From Pseudomonas sp. dw_612 (GTDB taxonomy: Bacteria > Pseudomonadota > Gammaproteobacteria > Pseudomonadales > Pseudomonadaceae): DNA of 64,000 nucleotides. The DNA is taken from assembly GCF_018449725.1 (NCBI RefSeq), contig NZ_JAAVVC010000015.1:124001-188000 (forward strand), in the 5' to 3' direction. The notes under the pieces are model-generated. The model was not told where the DNA came from. It ran no database searches and saw only the letters and a list, made by a program, of their open reading frames with translations. Made by a program: the position numbers and the translations under genes. Shown piece by piece: positions 1-7,608 of the stretch (the first letter of the stretch is position 1; each line of letters begins with the position of its first letter).

Positions 1-902
1 TCACGCACGCCAGCGGCCACGCCGACATCGGAGAACCCCAGCGAACGCACGACCTGAAAACCGATCACCGGTTTGCCATCGCGAAACGCCCGGGTGCTGC
101 GTTCGGCGTGGGTGTCGCGGATATCCGCCAGTTGCCGCAACGGCAGCAGGCGCCCGTCACCGCTCGGAATATCAATGGCACCGAGCGCCGCCGGGTCGTC
201 AATCGCTCCCAGCGTGCGAAGTGACTGCTGCCCGCTGCCGAGGTTGCCCTGGCCGCCGGAGTTGTCCTTCTGCATCGCTTTCAGTTGACCCGCCACATCG
301 GAGACGCGGATACCGAGCCCGGCCATCAACGCTGGGTCAAGGTTGACCTGAATTTCCCGATCAACCCCGCCCATCCGCGAAATCAGCGCCACGCCCTGGA
401 CCGACAGCAGTTTTTTGCTCAGCTCATTGTCGACAAACCACGACAACGCCTCTTCATCCAGGCTGTCGGAATCGACGACGTATGTCAGCAGCGAACTGGC
501 GCTGGTGGTCAGCCGCGAGACGGACGGCGTGTCCAGCGCCGCGGGCAGTTGCGGAATCGCGCTGTCCACCGCGTTGCGCACTTCATTCAGCGCCTCGTTG
601 CCATCCTTTTCGATGGCGAAACTGACGCTGATGCTGACGGCGCCGTCGGTGATGATCGTGGTCACGTGCTTGAGCAAGCGCAGGGACGTGAGTTGGTCTT
701 CGAGCTTGCGCGCCACCTCGGTTTCCAGTTGCTCGGGCGCTGCGCCTTCGAGGGAGGCGCTGATGACCACCACCGGCAGGTCCATGTCCGGAAAATCCTG
801 GATGCCGAGTTTGTCGAAACCTATGAGGCCGAAGATCGTCAGCAGGATAAACAGCATCACCGCCGGGACCGGATGGCGGATCGACAGCGCGGAAATATTC
901 AT
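1..902 (-). CDS. RND efflux permease, N-terminal part (gene runs off left edge)
   Basis: This is the inner-membrane proton-driven pump of a tripartite exporter. The ATG at 900-902 (minus strand) opens a frame that stays open to base 1, giving about 300 of the roughly 1,020-1,050 residues usual for the AcrB/MexB family. The start reads MNISALSIRHPVPAVMLFIL, the typical short cytoplasmic head leading into TM1. The porter region follows, with the family-typical G-I-Q-D-F-P-D-M-D-L-P-V-V segment just after TM1. It overlaps the adaptor gene by 4 nt (ATGA), so it is the third gene of the operon and is probably translationally coupled. By position and by association with a peptin NRPS it resembles PseC of the P. 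syringae PseABC lipopeptide exporter (inference from context). Substrate is inferred only. The charged residues of the proton relay lie outside the window. Confidence 0.93.
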   Translation of the reverse strand, partial: MNISALSIRHPVPAVMLFILLTIFGLIGFDKLGIQDFPDMDLPVVVISASLEGAAPEQLETEVARKLEDQLTSLRLLKHVTTIITDGAVSISVSFAIEKDGNEALNEVRNAVDSAIPQLPAALDTPSVSRLTTSASSLLTYVVDSDSLDEEALSWFVDNELSKKLLSVQGVALISRMGGVDREIQVNLDPALMAGLGIRVSDVAGQLKAMQKDNSGGQGNLGSGQQSLRTLGAIDDPAALGAIDIPSGDGRLLPLRQLADIRDTHAERSTRAFRDGKPVIGFQVVRSLGFSDVGVAAGVR

Positions 903-2008
903 GGCTGGGCCACCTGCGGCTGTGGCTGGACCAGGGTGACGCTCGCGCCATCACTGAGAAAGGCGCCGCCGGAGCGGACGATGCGCGCGGGCTCATCCAG
1001 GCCGGACAGAATTTCCACCGAGTTCATCAGGCGCCGGCCAACCTCGACGGGGCGCTGGGCGACGTGGGAATCGTCCCCCAGAGTGAACACGTAAGAGCGA
1101 CCGTCGCGCAGGATCACCGCCGTGTCCGGCACCGTGAGGGCTTCGCGGGGCGGCAGTTCGATCTGGCCGCTGGCGTACATGCCGGCCTGGGCCGGGCTGT
1201 CTTTCGGCAGCGCGACATAGATCAGCGCACGGCTGGTTTTCGTGCTCAGGGTCGGCGACACCAGGCGCACTTTCCCCTCCAGGCTCTGCCCGCCCGGCAA
1301 GGTCAGACGCGCGACCTGGCCTGGCTCCACGCGGGACAGCTGACGTGCGTCCAGTTCCGCCTGCCATTCGATGCGCCCGTCACGCACCAGGCGAAACAGT
1401 TCATCGCCGGCCGACGGCACCTGGCCGAGCAACGCGGTGCGCGAGGAAATGATGCCGTCGTCGACCGCAACGATGCGCGTCTGCTTGAGGCGAATTTGCG
1501 CGGTTTGCAGCTCTGCTTTGGCGCCGGCCAGATCGGCCTTCGCGGTGGCGACCTTGATGCGGTAATCCTCGCGTTGCTGCTCTGACAAGGCGCCGCCCTG
1601 CCCCACAATCCCGGCGCGGCGATCATTGGAAGTGGCTTGCTGCAAACTGGCGACAGCCTGAGCGACCAGTGCCTGCTGCTTGCTCTCTTCGGCCAGCACG
1701 GTTTCCGGGGCCAGGATCGCCAGCAACTGGCCTTTCTTCACCCGGCTGCCGACATCCGCTTCTAGACTGGCGATGCGCAAGCTGCTGGTCTCGGCACTGA
1801 TCACCGCTTCTTGCCAGGGCGCCAGTGCGCCGCTGGCCGACAGCAACTGCGGCCACTGTTGCCGACGCGCCTGGACCACTTCGACGCTCAAACTGGCGAC
1901 GCTTGGGGCATCCGCCACGGGTTCGGTTTTTTGGCCCAGAGAGACAAAAGCTACCACCGCCACGAGCACGCCAGCGGCGATCAACCCATTGCGCAAGGCC
2001 GGCCTCAC
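899..2008 (-). CDS. RND periplasmic adaptor (membrane fusion protein)
   Basis: A 369-residue adaptor that would bridge the RND pump and the outer-membrane channel. The N-terminus has one hydrophobic anchor (about residues 8-25) with no lipobox. A barrel-sandwich/lipoyl half-motif follows (SLEADVGSRVKKGQLLAIL), then a coiled-coil hairpin rich in Ala, Gln and Lys (about 105-175), the second lipoyl half and a beta-barrel domain. The start is a GTG at 2006-2008, overlapping the stop of the upstream outer-membrane gene by 4 nt (GTGA). A GAGG about 9 nt upstream supports this start. The gene ends in a 4-nt overlap with the permease. By context it is PseB-like. Family assignment is firm; the lipopeptide as substrate is inferred from the neighbourhood. 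Confidence 0.93.
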   Translation of the reverse strand: MRPALRNGLIAAGVLVAVVAFVSLGQKTEPVADAPSVASLSVEVVQARRQQWPQLLSASGALAPWQEAVISAETSSLRIASLEADVGSRVKKGQLLAILAPETVLAEESKQQALVAQAVASLQQATSNDRRAGIVGQGGALSEQQREDYRIKVATAKADLAGAKAELQTAQIRLKQTRIVAVDDGIISSRTALLGQVPSAGDELFRLVRDGRIEWQAELDARQLSRVEPGQVARLTLPGGQSLEGKVRLVSPTLSTKTSRALIYVALPKDSPAQAGMYASGQIELPPREALTVPDTAVILRDGRSYVFTLGDDSHVAQRPVEVGRRLMNSVEILSGLDEPARIVRSGGAFLSDGASVTLVQPQPQVAQP

Positions 2009-3426
2009 GCTCCGTTACCTCGGGATGCGGTTTGTGGCTGATCGGCTTGCCAGCCACCGCCCAACGCCTTGTACAGGGCGATCCAGTAGCGCACTTGGTC
2101 CTGCTGCAAAGTAATCAATTCAATCTCTGACGTAAGGGCCAATCGGCGGGCGGTTTCCCGATCAAGCAGGCTGACACTGCCGGCCTGCCAGTTGCGGTCG
2201 ATGGCTGCGTAGGATTCGCGGTAGCCGGCGGTGGAACGTTCGACTTGTACTTCCCGGCGCCGAGCGGCATCGAGGCGCACCAGGGATTGTTCGACTTCCA
2301 TGACGCTGGTGCGCAAGGTCTGGCGATAGAGCGCCAGTGCCGAGTCGTAGTTCGCCTTGGCGCTGTCCACCACCGAACGGCGCTTGCCCGCATCGAATAT
2401 TGGAATGGATAAGGCCGGGCCGAAGGTCCAGGAGCGGTTCAAATCACCGAGGATGCTGCTGACGGAAAAATTCCCGGAAAGACTCAGGGAGGGGAAACGA
2501 TCAGCCTGGGCGACGCCGATGTCCGCGTTGGCCGCGGCCAGTTCGCGCTCGCTGGACGCCAGGTCCGGACGCTGACGCAGCAGGTCGGCGGGTATTTGCT
2601 GGACGTTGAGTTGGGCGGGCTGGGGCAATTGCGCCGGGGTGCGGCTGAGCACTTCGATCAGTTTTCCTTCATCACTGCCGGTCAGCGCGACCAGGCTTTT
2701 AAGCAACACCTGGCACTCGCTCTGCTGGCTGATCAGGGTTGATTCATTGCTCGCAGCGCTGGCGTCGGCCAGGGCTGCATCGGCGGACGAAGTAAATCCG
2801 GCCAGCAGCGATTGGCGCGTCGAACGTGCTGTCTGCTGCTGGGACTGGGCTTGATCGCTGTAGGCCAGCGCCAGTTTTTGACAGCCGCGGTACTGCACGT
2901 AACTGTCGCCGACCTGGGCTGCCAGCGAGACGCGCGCGTCATGCCAATCGTCCACCCGCGCGTCGATGCGGCTGCGCGCGGCTTCTTTGTTACGGCGCAG
3001 TTTGCCGAACAAGTCCAGCTCCCACGCCGCGTCGAACTCGGCGGAAGAGCCTGATCCGCTAATGCGGTCGACGCTGGTCAACTGCCCTCCGCGTCCTCCG
3101 GACAAGGTGCCTTGGACATGCGGCAACGCATCCGCTGAATTACTGTCCAGGGTCGCGCGGGCCAGGGCGATCTTTGCAAAGGCCTGATCCAGTGAAGGAC
3201 TGTCCGCTTCGGCCAGGCGCATCAATTCGGCCAGTGCCGGGTCGTTGAATTGCTGCCACCAATTAGTCAGGGCTGCCACCGACGCCCCATGGGGCAACGG
3301 CGCTTGCCATTTCGCGGGGATCGGCACCGCCGGCTCCTTATAGTCCGGTCCAAGCATGCAGCCGCTCAGCACCATGGCGCACAGTGCAATCCACAATATT
3401 CGGCCTGGAAGTTTGAAGGCATACAT
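2005..3426 (-). CDS. NodT/OprM-type outer-membrane efflux lipoprotein
   Basis: A TolC-like trimeric channel subunit of 473 residues, the first gene of the RND operon. The chosen ATG (3424-3426) gives a short signal peptide ending in a lipobox L-S-G-C with Cys23 as the predicted lipidated residue, followed by MLGPDYKEP, typical of the NodT family. AAGGGA sits about 6 nt upstream as a ribosome binding site. The frame could open further upstream at 3498, but that would bury the signal peptide behind a 24-residue polar stretch, so it was rejected. Two OEP repeats with long amphipathic helices follow, as expected for this family. It lies downstream of a candidate LuxR-type box at 3594-3617. By context it is PseA-like. 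The operon order channel-adaptor-pump matches what I recall of pseABC. Confidence 0.93.
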   Translation of the reverse strand: MYAFKLPGRILWIALCAMVLSGCMLGPDYKEPAVPIPAKWQAPLPHGASVAALTNWWQQFNDPALAELMRLAEADSPSLDQAFAKIALARATLDSNSADALPHVQGTLSGGRGGQLTSVDRISGSGSSAEFDAAWELDLFGKLRRNKEAARSRIDARVDDWHDARVSLAAQVGDSYVQYRGCQKLALAYSDQAQSQQQTARSTRQSLLAGFTSSADAALADASAASNESTLISQQSECQVLLKSLVALTGSDEGKLIEVLSRTPAQLPQPAQLNVQQIPADLLRQRPDLASSERELAAANADIGVAQADRFPSLSLSGNFSVSSILGDLNRSWTFGPALSIPIFDAGKRRSVVDSAKANYDSALALYRQTLRTSVMEVEQSLVRLDAARRREVQVERSTAGYRESYAAIDRNWQAGSVSLLDRETARRLALTSEIELITLQQDQVRYWIALYKALGGGWQADQPQTASRGNGA

Positions 3427-3593
3427 ATAGGTCCCTTGGCGCCCGACGCAGGCACAGGCACGGCTCAGGAAGTCGATACATGGAGAATGATCAGTCAACG
3501 AAGACGACGAAATAGTTGTGCTTCAAAGTTGATGGCCTCGACATGAATTAATGAGGCAGGTGTGTGATTGATTTAAACCGATGGCTGTTTCTG

Positions 3594-3617
3594 TGTCTGG
3601 CGTGGGAAACAGGGACA
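3594..3617 (-). promoter_or_regulatory. Candidate LuxR-type (syr-syp-like) box upstream of exporter operon
   Basis: A 24-bp element with outer arms TGTC and GACA, beginning TGTCTG, with TGGGAA in the middle and ending CAGGGACA. It is 21/24 identical to an element at 39975-39998 upstream of the nine-module NRPS, in the same orientation relative to the leftward gene. It starts about 167 nt upstream of the outer-membrane lipoprotein ATG. The right half (GGGACA) and the TGTC...GACA symmetry recall the syr-syp box described for SyrF/SalA-controlled lipopeptide genes in P. syringae. The left arm and arm spacing fit that consensus less well. Regulator identity is inference. Confidence 0.5.
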
Positions 3618-3777
3618 TGTCCGGCCAGATAAATTGGCGATTAATGCAGGGCTCCAGCAGAATCAAATTCGGTTCAAAGCGTGTCTTTCATACCCATCGA
3701 ACTTTGCTTTTTATCGAGTTCAAAGTTCGCCAACCTGAACAGTTAATCCCTTTGAAAACAAATGATTGAATAACAAA

Positions 3778-3794
3778 AGATAACGTCGTTATCT
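3778..3794. promoter_or_regulatory. 17-bp perfect dyad, possible operator
   Basis: AGATAACG and CGTTATCT flank a single central T, a perfect inverted repeat too short and too tightly closed to be an RNA hairpin. It lies about 168 nt upstream of the aminotransferase ATG. A homodimeric repressor or activator site is plausible, but no regulator gene is visible in the window. Confidence 0.4.
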
Positions 3795-3825
3795 GTTTCT
3801 CATGACATGAAAACTTGATCGGGCC

Positions 3826-3853
3826 AGCCAATCGGCTGTTGAGCCAATTGGCT
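3826..3853. promoter_or_regulatory. Two tandem 12-bp dyads (AGCCAATCGGCT, AGCCAATTGGCT)
   Basis: Two copies of the same 12-mer sit with starts 16 bp apart (3826-3837 and 3842-3853) and differ by one base. The second is a perfect palindrome and the first has one broken pair. They lie about 110 nt upstream of the aminotransferase start, a plausible place for operators. Paired dyads at about 1.5 helical turns suggest cooperative binding; the ligand protein is unknown. Confidence 0.4.
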
Positions 3854-3961
3854 AATTACGCCTGATCGAAACCCATCGCGCGGGCGAATACAGCGACATC
3901 GCCTATCCCGGACTTCAATGCCGGTCAGATGTTCTTTCCTACGGCCAATGAGTGATCGAAT

Positions 3962-5302
3962 ATGGAAGAGTTAAGCTATCTCAGCAAAGTCGAGTCGAAT
4001 GCACGCACGTATGCGCGAACGTTCCAGCGCCTGTTTGTCAGTGGCAAGGGCATGCGGGTCAAGGACGCCAACGGCCATGAGTTCCTCGATTGTCTGTCCA
4101 ACGCCGGTACGCTGGCCCTGGGACATAATCCGTCCGAAGTCAGGGACGCGGTGTTGCATTTTCTCGGTGGCGATCACCTGCAACAGGCGCTCGACCTGGC
4201 CACCCCGGCCAAGCACGCCTTCGTGCAGGAACTGTTCTCGATGTTGCCGGCAAAAATGCGCAACACGAGCAAGATCCTGTTCTGCGGTCCCAGCGGTTCG
4301 GATGCCGTTGAAGCCGCGATCAAACTGGCGCGCCATTACACCAAACGCTCGACCCTGATGGCCTTCCATGGCGGCTATCACGGCATGACCGCCGGTGCGC
4401 TCTCGGCAATGGGCAACCTGCACCCCAAGGCCGACAACGGCCTCATCGCCCAAGGCACGCACTTTCTGCCGTTCCCCTATCGCTTTCGTTGCCCGTTCGG
4501 CACCGATGGCGAGGCCACGGATCAGCTGTCCATCGATTACATCCGCACTGTGCTGTCGGACCCCGAAGGTGGCGTGACCAAACCGGCGGCGGTCATTGTT
4601 GAAGTCGTGCAAGGCGAAGGCGGTTGCATTCCGGCCTCGGCGAATTGGCTGCGGGCATTGCGGGACATCACCCAGGAACAGGGGATTTTGCTGATCGTCG
4701 ACGAAGTCCAGACCGGACTGGGCCGCACTGGCAGCACCTTCGCTATCGAGCACGCTGGCATCGTCCCTGACATCCTGGTGTTGTCCAAAGCCATTGGCGG
4801 CGGCTATCCGCTGTCGGTGATCGTGTTCGCCGAGCATCTGGACACCTGGAGCCCGGGCATGCACGCCGGCACCTTCCGTGGCAATCAGATCGCGATGGTC
4901 GCCGGTGCGGCCACCATGCGTCATATAAAGGAAGGGAATGTGATCGCCCACGCGGCGAAAATGGGCGAGCTGCTGGAAAGCGGTCTGCAGCAGATCGCGC
5001 AACGGTATTCATTCATGGGCGATATCCGCGGTCGCGGGTTGATGCTCGGCGTGGAAATCACCAAGCCCGGCACCCAAGGCAAAGCAGGCCCGGGCGATGG
5101 TGCCCGTGCACGGGCGATCAAACTCAATTGCTTTGAAAACGGCCTGATCATGGAAACCGGCGGCCGGCATGGCGCGGTGCTGCGGTTCCTGCCGCCGCTG
5201 ACCATTACCGAATCCGAAGTCGGGATGGTGCTGGATCGCTTCGAGCAGGCGGTGAAAAAATCCGGAGAAGCCCGGCAGCTCTATGCTGGTGAAAAAGCCT
5301 GA
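3962..5302 (+). CDS. dat: Diaminobutyrate-2-oxoglutarate aminotransferase
   Basis: A 446-residue class III, PLP-dependent aminotransferase of the DABA/EctB type. It would make L-2,4-diaminobutyrate from aspartate semialdehyde with glutamate as amino donor. Visible hallmarks are the GPSGSDAVEAAIKLAR substrate/cofactor segment (about 109-124), FHGGYHGMT (about 135-142), the cofactor-binding Asp in LLIVDEVQTGLGR (Asp247) and the Schiff-base lysine in LVLSKAIGGGYP (Lys276). Length is normal. The start ATG at 3962 has only a weak upstream purine stretch, but the protein aligns from its first residues with the usual N-terminus (YLSKVESNARTYARTF). It is the only plus-strand gene here, divergent from the exporter operon and convergent with macB. 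Its role is clear from context: the NRPS has one module (v15) with a Dab code, so this gene supplies a dedicated precursor. Related peptin clusters carry such a gene. Confidence 0.93.
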   Translation: MEELSYLSKVESNARTYARTFQRLFVSGKGMRVKDANGHEFLDCLSNAGTLALGHNPSEVRDAVLHFLGGDHLQQALDLATPAKHAFVQELFSMLPAKMRNTSKILFCGPSGSDAVEAAIKLARHYTKRSTLMAFHGGYHGMTAGALSAMGNLHPKADNGLIAQGTHFLPFPYRFRCPFGTDGEATDQLSIDYIRTVLSDPEGGVTKPAAVIVEVVQGEGGCIPASANWLRALRDITQEQGILLIVDEVQTGLGRTGSTFAIEHAGIVPDILVLSKAIGGGYPLSVIVFAEHLDTWSPGMHAGTFRGNQIAMVAGAATMRHIKEGNVIAHAAKMGELLESGLQQIAQRYSFMGDIRGRGLMLGVEITKPGTQGKAGPGDGARARAIKLNCFENGLIMETGGRHGAVLRFLPPLTITESEVGMVLDRFEQAVKKSGEARQLYAGEKA

Positions 5303-5337
5303 TCTGATACCTCTCAGTCAAGCCTGGCACTGACCCT

Positions 5338-5424
5338 GTGGGAGCGAGCTTGCTCGCGATAGCGGTAGATCAGCCACATTGATACTGAATGTGCCACCGT
5401 CATCGCGAGCAAGCTCGCTCCCAC
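5338..5424. repeat. REP doublet (REPIN) copy 1
   Basis: GTGGGAGCGAGCTTGCTCGC at the left arm (5338-5360) is the exact inverse of the right arm (5402-5424), with an inner part that also pairs (CACATT with AATGTG). This is the well-known extragenic palindrome of fluorescent pseudomonads, present as an inverted pair, hence a REPIN mobilised by RAYT-type transposases encoded elsewhere. Confidence 0.9.
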
Positions 5425-5518
5425 ATTTGATCTCGGGCGCTCACAAATCATGAGCTCACAGCAGATCCCACAGGGGATTTTCGGTGCCCGCAGATGTTGT
5501 GTTTGGCCCCAAACTAAT

Positions 5519-5606
5519 GTGGGAGCGGGCTTGCTCGCGAAGGCGGCTTCAGCTTCAACATTGATGTCGGCTGACACACCGCTTTCGCGAGCAAGCCCGC
5601 TCCCAC
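5519..5606. repeat. REP doublet (REPIN) copy 2
   Basis: A second inverted pair with 23-bp perfect arms (5519-5541 and 5584-5606), the same family as copy 1 but with the GGGCTTGC variant instead of GAGCTTGC. The centre again pairs partly (GGCGG region with CACACCGC). The two pairs are about 95 nt apart and differ at the same arm position on both sides, showing that each doublet moved or evolved as a unit. Confidence 0.9.
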
Positions 5607-5644
5607 AGGGGATTGTCTCCCACAGGGGGATGGTCTTTTCCTGT

Positions 5645-7606
5645 TTAATCCCGCGCCAGTGCTTCAATCGGATCAAGCCGCGCCGCATTGCGCGCCGGTA
5701 CGAAGCCGAACACGATTCCGATCAGCGTCGAGCACACGAACGCCATGATGATCGAGCCCATCGAGAACACCATCGCCCAGTCCTTGACCAGCAATGAAAA
5801 GATGAAGCCGATGCCGAACGACAGTGCAATGCCAATCGTCCCGCCCACCAGGCACACCATCACCGCTTCCACCAGGAATTGCTGGCGGATATCCGACTGA
5901 CGTGCGCCGACCGCCATGCGAATCCCGATTTCACGGGTGCGCTCGGTCACCGACACCAGCATGATGTTCATCACCCCGATCCCCCCGACCACCAGCGAAA
6001 TCACCGCGATCAGTGACAGCAGCAACGCCATCGACTGACTGGTTTTCTGCACCGTTTGCATGATGCTGTCGAGGTTGTAGGTGAAGAAGTCCTTGGTGCC
6101 GTGACGCTGTTGCATCAGCTTGTTGATGTTGTCCTCGACTGCTTTGCTCGGCTGGCCATCCTTCATGCGCACAGTGATGCTGTCGAGGTAACGCTGGCCC
6201 AGCAGCCGACCGGCCGCGGTTTCGTAAGGCATCCACACGTTGAGGGCCTTGCTGGTGTTGAACACGCTTTTCTTGTCTTCGGTAACGCCGATCACCGTGC
6301 ACGGCAGGTTGTCGACCAGAATCACCTGGCCCAACGGATTGACGGTCGGGCCAAACATCCGCACGCGGGTGTTGTGGTCGATCACCACCACCTGGGACTG
6401 GCGCCGGGCATCGTCCTTGCCGAATGAAACGCCCTCGCCCATCTTGATCCCGCGCACCTGGAAGTAACTCTCGCTCACACCGTTGACCGTCGCGGTCACG
6501 TCGATGTTTTCGTAGCGCAGCAACAGATTGCGCCCCACGTTGGGCGTGGCGCTGTCGATGTAATACTGCTCGCTCAGGGCCGTAACGTCAGGCAACACCA
6601 GGGTTTCGATAGCCGCCGAGCGACTGTCGCCCCAGTCGGTACCGGGGAAAATCTCGATGGTACTGCTGCCGATCGCGGCGATGTCCTTGAGCACATAGCG
6701 CTTGGCCCCTTCGCCGATGGCCACGATCGACACCACCGAGGTGATGCCGATGATGATGCCGAGCATGGTCAGCAAGGTGCGCATGCGGTGGGAAATCAAC
6801 GCGACCCAGGCCATGTTGAACGCTTCGCTGAACAGCCCAAGGCTGGCGACCAGACGGTTCGACTGCTTGACCTTCGGCGGACGCTCGCCCTGTGCCGGCG
6901 GGTCTTCCACCGGGCGCTCCAGGTTAATGCGATCGCTGACGATCTCGCCGTCCTGAATCTCGATGATGCGCTTGGCGTTGGCCGCGACTTTTTCATCGTG
7001 GGTGACGATGATCACCGTGTGCCCCGCCGCGTTCAGCTCCAGCAGGATCTTCATCACCTCCTTGCCGCTGACAGTGTCGAGGGCGCCGGTCGGTTCATCC
7101 GCAAGGATCACTTCGCCGCCATTCATCAAGGCCCGGGCGATACTCACGCGCTGCTGCTGACCGCCGGACAACTGGCTCGGCCGATTCAGCAAATGCCCAT
7201 CCAGCCCCAACCGCGCCAGCAACTCCCCGGCCCGGTTGTGCCGCTGCGTCTCGGCGACCCCGGCATAGATCGCCGGCATTTCGACGTTATGCAGGGCACT
7301 CAAGTGCGGCAGCAAGTGGTATCGCTGAAAGATGAACCCGAAGTGGTCGCGCCGCAGCACCGCCAGTTCACGGTCGTCCATGGCGCTGGTCTCGCGCCCG
7401 TCCACTTTGTAGCTGCCGGAGCTGGCGTGGTCGAGGCAACCGAGCACGTTCATCAGCGTCGATTTGCCCGAGCCGGAGGCCCCAGTGATCGCCACGATCT
7501 CGCCGGCATTGATGGTCAGGTTGATGTCTTTGAGTGCCTTGAAATCCTTCTCGCCGGCGACAAAGCTACGGCTGATGCCCTTGAGTTCCAATAATGGTCG
7601 GCTCAT
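5645..7606 (-). CDS. macB: MacB-type ABC exporter, fused ATPase/permease
   Basis: A 653-residue MacB. The N-terminal ABC ATPase (about 1-235) has Walker A GASGSGKST (42-50), signature LSGGQQ (145-150) and Walker B ILADEPTG (166-173). TM1 follows around 270-300 (M-L-G-I-I-I-G-I-T-S-V-V), then the large periplasmic MacB_PCD domain and three C-terminal FtsX-type segments containing the TERTREIGIRMAVGAR loop. Length is normal for the family. The ATG at 7604-7606 is 2 nt after the macA stop, so the two genes form an operon. MacAB works with a TolC-like outer-membrane protein. Homologues next to Pseudomonas lipopeptide synthetases (the PleB/ArfE type) are known exporters of those lipopeptides. The substrate here is inferred from that context. 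Confidence 0.95.
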   Translation of the reverse strand: MSRPLLELKGISRSFVAGEKDFKALKDINLTINAGEIVAITGASGSGKSTLMNVLGCLDHASSGSYKVDGRETSAMDDRELAVLRRDHFGFIFQRYHLLPHLSALHNVEMPAIYAGVAETQRHNRAGELLARLGLDGHLLNRPSQLSGGQQQRVSIARALMNGGEVILADEPTGALDTVSGKEVMKILLELNAAGHTVIIVTHDEKVAANAKRIIEIQDGEIVSDRINLERPVEDPPAQGERPPKVKQSNRLVASLGLFSEAFNMAWVALISHRMRTLLTMLGIIIGITSVVSIVAIGEGAKRYVLKDIAAIGSSTIEIFPGTDWGDSRSAAIETLVLPDVTALSEQYYIDSATPNVGRNLLLRYENIDVTATVNGVSESYFQVRGIKMGEGVSFGKDDARRQSQVVVIDHNTRVRMFGPTVNPLGQVILVDNLPCTVIGVTEDKKSVFNTSKALNVWMPYETAAGRLLGQRYLDSITVRMKDGQPSKAVEDNINKLMQQRHGTKDFFTYNLDSIMQTVQKTSQSMALLLSLIAVISLVVGGIGVMNIMLVSVTERTREIGIRMAVGARQSDIRQQFLVEAVMVCLVGGTIGIALSFGIGFIFSLLVKDWAMVFSMGSIIMAFVCSTLIGIVFGFVPARNAARLDPIEALARD

Positions 7607-7608
7607 GG

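Larger units (their letters stand above)
3427..3961. promoter_or_regulatory. Divergent promoter region between exporter operon and dat
   Basis: This 535-nt non-coding stretch separates the leftward exporter operon from the rightward aminotransferase gene and is much more AT-rich than its surroundings. It holds a candidate LuxR-type box (3594-3617), a 17-bp perfect dyad (3778-3794), two 12-bp AGCCAAT-type dyads (3826-3853), a 9-bp inverted repeat CGAACTTTG/CAAAGTTCG (3698-3706 and 3721-3729) and four TTCAAAG motifs. No gene with a credible ribosome site or family resemblance is seen in it. I could not assign a convincing -35/-10 pair for either direction. Confidence 0.7.
5303..5644. repeat. 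Convergent intergenic region with REP elements
   Basis: This 342-nt gap between the 3' ends of dat and macB contains two REP inverted pairs, annotated separately, and two further short CCCACAGGGG-type fragments near 5468 and 5608. No protein-coding gene is supported. The large palindromes at the meeting point of two transcription units may protect or end both transcripts; no classic U-tract terminator was recognised. Confidence 0.75.

Noticed and set aside
3427..3498. Upstream start of the outer-membrane lipoprotein
   Set aside because: It would place 24 polar residues before the signal peptide; the ATG at 3426 has a better ribosome site and a standard lipobox.
3839..3858. TTGAGC and TAATTA as a sigma-70 promoter for dat
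   Set aside because: The spacer is only 8 nt, far from the 16-18 nt needed.
3971..5002. 343-residue frame antisense to dat
   Set aside because: It lies wholly inside a well-supported aminotransferase gene and has no recognisable features.
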